The notes below the pieces were generated by a model. The model was given only the letters and a program-made list of their open reading frames with translations. It was not told the DNA's origin and ran no database searches. A stretch of DNA of 40,476 bases from Gammaproteobacteria bacterium (lineage in GTDB: Bacteria; Pseudomonadota; Gammaproteobacteria; Pseudomonadales; Porticoccaceae). Shown piece after piece: positions 35,570-40,476 of this stretch. The position numbers and the translations under genes were made by a program. Where the stretch lies: NCBI GenBank assembly GCA_003645535.1, contig QNFP01000009.1:1-40476 (forward strand), in the 5' to 3' direction. Each line of letters starts with the position of its first letter. Position 1 is the stretch's first letter.

Positions 35570-35631
35570 ACAATCATTTTTATATCTGACCGAGTACAAC
35601 CATTTTTTATACCTGACCGAGTACAACCATG
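35570..35631. repeat. 26/27-bp direct repeat ending in the darP start codon
   Basis: Two units, 35570-35595 and 35596-35622, share an acaa(t/c)cattttt core and end in ctgaccgagt. A third partial copy, acaaccatg, at 35623-35631 contains the darP ATG. The repeat therefore reaches the initiation codon. Confidence 0.85.
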
Positions 35632-36147
35632 GCTGACCAGCCCTCTGAGCATGAAATTGAGCTCGACGACACCTATATAAGCAAGTCTGCCCGCAAACGG
35701 GAAATGACCACCCTGCAAAAACTTGGTGAGGATCTGCTTAATCTGCCCGCAGATCAGTTTTCCCAACTGCCTCTGTCTAATCAGTTGCGCGAAGCGCTTG
35801 ATCTCGCCAAAAGGCTAAAACAAAGGGAAGCCCGCCGGCGGCAATTTCAATATATAGGCAAACTCATGCGCTCCGAAAATCACCAGCAAATTGCGGAAAC
35901 TCTTGCGCGGTTTGAAGACGATAAGCGTTTTTTCAGACAACGCTTTCAACGCCTGGAAATAATCCGCGACAAACTTATTAAGGATGGTGACCAGGCCCTG
36001 AACGAATTAATCAACAACCACCCCGAACTCGATCGCCAGCACTTGAGACAACTGATTCGTCAGGCTCGCAAGGAAATAGCCACTGATCAGGCGCCAGCAA
36101 AAAAACGCAAATTATTTCGCTATCTGCGGGACACTTTGCAATCGTAA
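35629..36147 (+). CDS. darP: DarP/YjgA family (DUF615) ribosome-associated protein
   Basis: The 172-residue highly charged helical protein matches DUF615. E. coli YjgA, renamed DarP, assists late 50S ribosome assembly. SKSARKREMTTLQKLGEDLLNLP and LREALDLAKRLKQREARRRQFQYIGKLMR are characteristic. The stop lies four bases from the convergent DUF1329 stop. The 5' flank has no evident Shine-Dalgarno and is made of a tandem repeat. Confidence 0.92.
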   Translation: MADQPSEHEIELDDTYISKSARKREMTTLQKLGEDLLNLPADQFSQLPLSNQLREALDLAKRLKQREARRRQFQYIGKLMRSENHQQIAETLARFEDDKRFFRQRFQRLEIIRDKLIKDGDQALNELINNHPELDRQHLRQLIRQARKEIATDQAPAKKRKLFRYLRDTLQS

Positions 36148-36151
36148 CCCA

Positions 36152-37528
36152 TTATTTTCCTAATCTTCTCAGCGCTGCCTGGGTAAGATATTTGTCGTAC
36201 ATACCTTCAGTATTCACTTTGGTCTCGTGGCCACCGGAAATGCGCTTCACCTGTTCCAGCCGGGTCATACGATTGGTCTGGATATTGTGGGCATGAACTC
36301 TGGTCCACGATGCATAAGGATGCTTACCATCGTAAACGGTGTTAGTACCATCTGTGTACAACGAGCCCGCACCATCAAAGGAGCGGAACATCTCACCACG
36401 CCGATCAAAGGAGACCATTGACAAAGGCGCCAGGGTACGCGCATCAAACCACACTCGCTTCTTGCTGATCGGCGCACGCGGAAACTTGACCGGTTCGGCA
36501 TCTACTACAATAGCCTCAGGCACCAGCTCCACGTCCATATCCCAAAACGTGTTCCCTTTGGGCCCGCCATGGGTGGTGTGTTCCCAGTTCTCATGGTTGC
36601 CCTGCCAACTACGCGATACTGCAGCCAGCGCCGGGCCACGACCCACTATTTTATAATTGCCCCAGGTCATGAAAGGGTCACCGGCCGTCCAGGCATCGGA
36701 TAAATACAACGAAGAACCTGGAATCAGGGGCTCGAAACGCTGGTTACTGGGAAAACGCCGCACCCGTTTAAAGGCAGGCAGGTATCCGTTCAGATCCGGG
36801 AAACGACGTTGATCATAGTGCCAGACACTAAGAAATGAAGTACCGCTAATATCGTTGGGTCTTACAAAAAATACCGTTTGATAGCGCAGCTTGTCTTCAT
36901 GCCCTGGCCAATAAGGCTTCGGATCAAGAACTACTCGCCCCACCGGGGCCAGTTCTACCCAGCAAAGTTCGTAGGAATACTCAACATCCCCGCCCGGGCC
37001 AACATCCGCTTCCTTGATTGCGTAGAAAGATGCATCGTGACGCCCCCAGCTAAGGGTAATCCCTGCAAATACTTCAATGGCTGTTTTGGGATCGGGAAAC
37101 GGGTTGCCACCGATCCATGGCTTACCCTCACGGGTAACAACATTGCCGTTGGCATCGAAGATGGCCTGACCCTGATTGCGTAATGTCGCCTCGTTATATT
37201 CCCAGGGGCTGAGCGACATAATGTCGCTGGTCGTATCAATCATGCGCATTTGCCGCCCCATTTGGGCAACTTGAGTGTAGCGAATAGGATCCAGCAAATC
37301 CTTGACGTACTGTACATTGTCAGCGGTGATCATATCGCCAGTTTTGATCTTGCCGCCGGTATAAGCATCAATAGACATCAGTTCATCTGGGTACACCCCC
37401 GCGATACTGCCGGTATCTGCTATAGCAGGCCACAGTGGTGTCAGCACACCCGTAGCTAGCATCCCTTTAGTCAGCTGGCCGAGGAAATGGCGGCGACTGT
37501 AATCGACATCATATTTACGAATTCTCAT
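36152..37528 (-). CDS. Tat-exported DUF1329 protein
   Basis: The 458-residue protein belongs to DUF1329, envelope proteins often encoded with RND/MMPL lipid exporters and of unproven function. I place the start at ATG 37528, because AGGGAG lies five bases upstream and the protein then opens MRIRKYDVDYSRRHFLGQL, a twin-arginine signal followed by a hydrophobic segment. Family-like regions are FKRVRRFPSNQRF, TWGNYKIVGRG and KKRVWFDARTLAPLSMV. A Tat signal is unusual as far as I recall for this family, where ordinary Sec signals are common. It follows the helical-repeat gene on the same strand after about 150 bp, with a stem-loop between them. Confidence 0.75.
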   Translation of the reverse strand: MRIRKYDVDYSRRHFLGQLTKGMLATGVLTPLWPAIADTGSIAGVYPDELMSIDAYTGGKIKTGDMITADNVQYVKDLLDPIRYTQVAQMGRQMRMIDTTSDIMSLSPWEYNEATLRNQGQAIFDANGNVVTREGKPWIGGNPFPDPKTAIEVFAGITLSWGRHDASFYAIKEADVGPGGDVEYSYELCWVELAPVGRVVLDPKPYWPGHEDKLRYQTVFFVRPNDISGTSFLSVWHYDQRRFPDLNGYLPAFKRVRRFPSNQRFEPLIPGSSLYLSDAWTAGDPFMTWGNYKIVGRGPALAAVSRSWQGNHENWEHTTHGGPKGNTFWDMDVELVPEAIVVDAEPVKFPRAPISKKRVWFDARTLAPLSMVSFDRRGEMFRSFDGAGSLYTDGTNTVYDGKHPYASWTRVHAHNIQTNRMTRLEQVKRISGGHETKVNTEGMYDKYLTQAALRRLGK

Positions 37529-37598
37529 TGCGACTCCCTGGTTATCTATGCCCATCGCCTGTAACGATTGAGCTATGCTCGCCAACTAAAATCTCAAC

Positions 37599-37626
37599 AT
37601 CCGCAAATATTTTTGTATTGGCGGAT
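37599..37626. terminator. 11-bp stem-loop between the repeat-protein gene and the DUF1329 gene
   Basis: The arms atccgcaaata (37599-37609) and tattggcggat (37616-37626) pair at ten of eleven positions around a 6-nt loop. The element lies 52 bases past the stop of the upstream gene. No strong T-tract follows on the minus strand, so it may attenuate rather than stop transcription. Confidence 0.4.
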
Positions 37627-37677
37627 TTCAATTTGGCTAACAAAAAACTATTTATTTCATGTTATTTGATATCTGCT

Positions 37678-39963
37678 TTAACGTACACATTTATACTGTT
37701 CACTGCGCTCTCTGAGCTCAAGTTGCTCGACCTTTGCGGCCAGGTGTTGATAACGCCTGGCCTCATTAATGACTGCACAAAGATCCTCTATTCGATCACC
37801 AGAACCAGCTAATAGTTCGATTCTACGCCCCATAGCTTCTCGCCAGCGAGGCGAGCCGTCCGGCTGAGCGCTGGTTATTTTTGCCCAGGCCCGCTCAGCT
37901 GTGAACGTATCATCGATGGCTTCAGCTGTTTCCGCGTAAGTAACCCAGGCGTCTCCAGAATTAGGAAATTCCCGAATCATTGCTTTAGCCATGTTAAACG
38001 CCTCAATCTGCTGTCCGAGCGCCGTAGCAACACGGATTTGCAACAAACGTAATTGCCGCTGATCCTGGGTTTGCCCCTCCAGTGCTGGATAGAAAGCTTC
38101 TGCCAGCTCTGCTAACTGAGCAAATTGACCAAGGCGTTCTTTTTCAATCAAAAACTGGTAAACCTCTTTTTGCACGGCACTATCCATACCCGGCCCAACC
38201 AGACTACCAATAAATAACAGCAACTGTTGTTGCTTTCCAGCTTTGTCTAGCGCCCGCAATTTAGACCACAGCAATACCCGTTTTGCGCTGTCATCCAGTT
38301 GTAAATTTTGATCTTTTGCTGCCATGGTGTAGATATTTTCTATTTCTTTTAGTACTTCTTCCAGGTTCTGATCAAGCACCGTTTGCATTTGCAGGGTCAC
38401 TGCACGCACCCAGAGTTTTTTTCGCATATTGCGCGGCAAGTCCTGGAGGTTTTTCAATACCTGTTTAGCGTGCCGCCGTTGCGCGGGATAATCACCAGCA
38501 GCGGTAGCCAGGTTAAATGCGTTTATGGTTCTTTTTAACCCTGTCAACGCTATAGAACCTTTCAGACTGGAATCCCGCCTGGCCTGTTGCATATGGTGCT
38601 TGGCCCGGTCTGGATCAAAGCTCAGCTCTCCCAACGCCAGGTGGGCAGCTCCTATATCGGCATCACCTGGGCTTTTGGTAAGAAAATGCTTGGCAGAACG
38701 CAGTACTCTAACTCGGTTACGATTGCTACCTTTCTGTTGGTGCAAAGCTCGAGCAATCAGGAAGGACAGTTTTGGTAGCGCAGCGACGACCGCCGGTGGA
38801 AGATCTGATTGCTGGCTCAGCTTCTCGGCCTCTGTCATCGCCTGGTGATATTGGTGTATTTTCAATAACGCAACCGTGTAATGGTATTGTAATGTGCGCA
38901 GATTGATGAGCATCTTCAATCCACCATTTTTCTCAAAGTCACGGTACTTCAACACAGTCGTGTCATATTGCTGATAGGCATAGGCAAATTCAGCATCAAC
39001 GTACGGTGAAAACACACCCAGATCCTGCCCCACGATTTCATCCCGATAGGACAGGATACGATTGGCCAACGCAGTGTTCAGGTAACCTTCAGCAATCAAT
39101 TTCTTCAGCCGCGCTCCCGCTTCAATGGCACCGGTACTGGTATCCCGTTGTTGCTGCAAGAGCACAAAAGCCTCTTCGAGATAAACATTGGCCATGCTCG
39201 GCGTAAGTGGTGTACCTTTCATCGCTTTAGCCGGGGTGATTTCTCCACGGCGAATCGCCAGCAGAGTTAATTCAGATTCTGCGATTTCTCTAACCGGGTT
39301 AGTCGGGTCACTTACCAGAGCCTGCACCAGCCGGCTAAAACGCTTTTCTGCCGTCGCGCTATCGCCACGAGCCTGAGCAACATAACCCATTCCTAGCCAA
39401 CTGCCATATACAATACCGGGATAAAGAATACGCACAGAAGACGCCTGGAAACCACTTTCGGCCTTGTTAAGCCAGCTCACCTGATCTCGCTCCCCCGTCT
39501 TGCCGTGGGCGATACCTAACAATGCCCATGCTCGCCAATACCCAAACGCCGATAGAGCATAATTAATGTCATGCCAGATATCGGATCGATACAGCGCTTC
39601 AAGACGCACTTCATCATCTCCCGTCTCTCTTTCCAGGGCTCGAACCTTTTCACGACACCTGTTACGCAAAGTCTCGGCACGATCCATCAACTTCTTGAAA
39701 TCTGCTCCACTACCACCAATTTCCCGTGTTCGCGAGACCAGAGCCCCGTAACTATCTGCAATCAACACAAAGTCTTTTGCACTCAGTTCAGCAAGATCTC
39801 CACGGGCGAGCTTCATCAGACGGTCAGCCAGCTTTTTTGCTTCGCTAACAGATTCGACCCTCAACACCTCTTCTTTAAGACTAAGCAGAGAGGTAGCTCC
39901 GTAGACCTGTGTACTGCCAAGTATCACCAGACAGAACAAGATCAAATTGATAATTCGCCGCAC
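37678..39963 (-). CDS. large exported helical-repeat (TPR-like) protein, unknown function
   Basis: The 761-residue protein begins with a Sec signal peptide (MRRIINLILFCLVILGSTQV, then YGATS), so it is probably periplasmic. The rest is almost wholly alpha-helical, with repeated Ala/Leu/Tyr patterns of about 34 residues such as GYVAQARGDSATAEKRFSRLV and VALLKIHQYHQAMTEAEKL. These resemble tetratricopeptide repeats but match no specific family I recognise. The start is GTG, with GGAGGGG eight bases upstream, two bases after the vWA stop, so the two genes are cotranscribed. It most likely acts as a protein-interaction scaffold with the vWA partner. Confidence 0.7.
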   Translation of the reverse strand: MRRIINLILFCLVILGSTQVYGATSLLSLKEEVLRVESVSEAKKLADRLMKLARGDLAELSAKDFVLIADSYGALVSRTREIGGSGADFKKLMDRAETLRNRCREKVRALERETGDDEVRLEALYRSDIWHDINYALSAFGYWRAWALLGIAHGKTGERDQVSWLNKAESGFQASSVRILYPGIVYGSWLGMGYVAQARGDSATAEKRFSRLVQALVSDPTNPVREIAESELTLLAIRRGEITPAKAMKGTPLTPSMANVYLEEAFVLLQQQRDTSTGAIEAGARLKKLIAEGYLNTALANRILSYRDEIVGQDLGVFSPYVDAEFAYAYQQYDTTVLKYRDFEKNGGLKMLINLRTLQYHYTVALLKIHQYHQAMTEAEKLSQQSDLPPAVVAALPKLSFLIARALHQQKGSNRNRVRVLRSAKHFLTKSPGDADIGAAHLALGELSFDPDRAKHHMQQARRDSSLKGSIALTGLKRTINAFNLATAAGDYPAQRRHAKQVLKNLQDLPRNMRKKLWVRAVTLQMQTVLDQNLEEVLKEIENIYTMAAKDQNLQLDDSAKRVLLWSKLRALDKAGKQQQLLLFIGSLVGPGMDSAVQKEVYQFLIEKERLGQFAQLAELAEAFYPALEGQTQDQRQLRLLQIRVATALGQQIEAFNMAKAMIREFPNSGDAWVTYAETAEAIDDTFTAERAWAKITSAQPDGSPRWREAMGRRIELLAGSGDRIEDLCAVINEARRYQHLAAKVEQLELRERSEQYKCVR

Positions 39964-39965
39964 CG

Positions 39966-40476
39966 CTACAACCCCTCCAGCAGCAAGGCCATTTCCCGAG
40001 CAAACTGCCCACCCATAATCAGTGACATCAGCTGCCGAGTTACCTTGGTATCACCATCCATTGTCGCGGCGATACCGCCGCCGGCTTCTGCCAGAAGCTG
40101 GAAATCAAGCATCGGTTTACCTGAATAAAAAGCCCGATTCACCGGCCGTCCCAACATCGCCTCAAGTAATTCTGGATTGGCATCACGACTGACATCAAGT
40201 GCTGATATTTGACCGCCATCCCGAGCAAATGCTTTGTTAATAGCTAACAGCGGGGAAATTGCTTTCTTGTGTGGTGGCGCATCGCCAAGCACGATAATGA
40301 CTTTCTTCGCACCGAGTCGCCAACCACCTTTTTTGATCGCCACTTTGACCCCATCGTAAACTGCTTCCTGGTGGCTTCCCCCGCCCACAGCAGTCAACTC
40401 GCCGAGAAAGCGCATCAACTTACCCAAACTAAATGTCAGTGTTTGCAGTCGGGTCACATATCCGGGTTCACCATAA
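39966..40476 (-). CDS. von Willebrand factor type A domain protein (partial, N-terminus outside window)
   Basis: The frame is open through the right edge and reads YGEPGYVTRLQT before the first possible start in the window, so the real start lies beyond 40476. The visible 170 residues are the second half of a vWA domain (AVGGGSHQEAVYDGVKVA, GWRLGAKKVIIVLGDAPPH) and a short C-terminal tail. Such domains bind metal and protein partners and are often exported. It is directly upstream of, and two bases from, the exported helical-repeat gene. Confidence 0.8.
   Translation of the reverse strand, partial: YGEPGYVTRLQTLTFSLGKLMRFLGELTAVGGGSHQEAVYDGVKVAIKKGGWRLGAKKVIIVLGDAPPHKKAISPLLAINKAFARDGGQISALDVSRDANPELLEAMLGRPVNRAFYSGKPMLDFQLLAEAGGGIAATMDGDTKVTRQLMSLIMGGQFAREMALLLEGL

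Overview
The window is a gammaproteobacterial chromosome segment. Gene content and order point to a marine, Pseudomonas-related lineage such as Cellvibrionales/Spongiibacteraceae; this is inferred from synteny and protein character, not from a database search. From about 9.9 kb to 34.1 kb the order rplM-rpsI-petABC-sspAB, zapE, zapG, degS/algW, hisC-hisD-hisG-murA-ibaG-mlaC, then divergently yrbG-kdsD-kdsC-lptCAB-rpoN-hpf-ptsN-rapZ-ptsO follows the backbone known from Pseudomonas. No tRNA, rRNA, CRISPR array, prophage or insertion sequence was recognised.

Layout. (1) 1-2.5 kb: start of a probable FUSC-type transporter (minus), a Kch-like K+ channel, and a DUF429 protein that appears to lack its two usual aspartates. 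(2) 2.7-9.8 kb: an accessory lipid/alkyl catabolic block with a PhyH dioxygenase (plus), then on the minus strand a Zn alcohol dehydrogenase, an acyl-CoA synthetase, a soluble cytochrome P450, a VOC protein and a thiolase. (3) 9.9-14.8 kb: the rplM-rpsI and petA-petBC-sspA-sspB block, in which cytochrome b and c1 are one fused polypeptide. (4) 14.9-20.1 kb: zapE, a COG2945-type hydrolase, zapG, a single-subunit ATP sulfurylase (Sat) where Pseudomonas has cysDN, and the DegS/AlgW protease. (5) 20.2-25.6 kb: histidine genes, murA, ibaG and a lone mlaC; mlaFED and mlaB are missing. (6) 26-34.1 kb: LPS assembly (Kdo synthesis and Lpt export), sigma-54 and the nitrogen PTS. (7) 34.2-40.5 kb: mgtE, darP, and a minus-strand block of a vWA protein (cut by the window edge), a 761-residue exported helical-repeat protein and a Tat-exported DUF1329 protein.

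How the parts work together: regions 5 and 6 are mostly envelope biogenesis (peptidoglycan precursor, Kdo, LPS transport, lipid trafficking, envelope-stress protease) with sigma-54/PTS-Ntr regulation. Region 3 is translation and respiration. Region 2 could oxidise and activate a hydrophobic substrate and thiolyse its CoA esters.

The most unusual pervasive signal is not a gene. At least a dozen intergenic spacers, and one gene 3' end, carry short imperfect tandem duplications, with units of 7, 11, 12, 13, 15, 17, 20, 21 and about 27 bp in 2 to 8 copies. The units differ from spacer to spacer, and several copies sit directly beside ribosome-binding sites or start codons.
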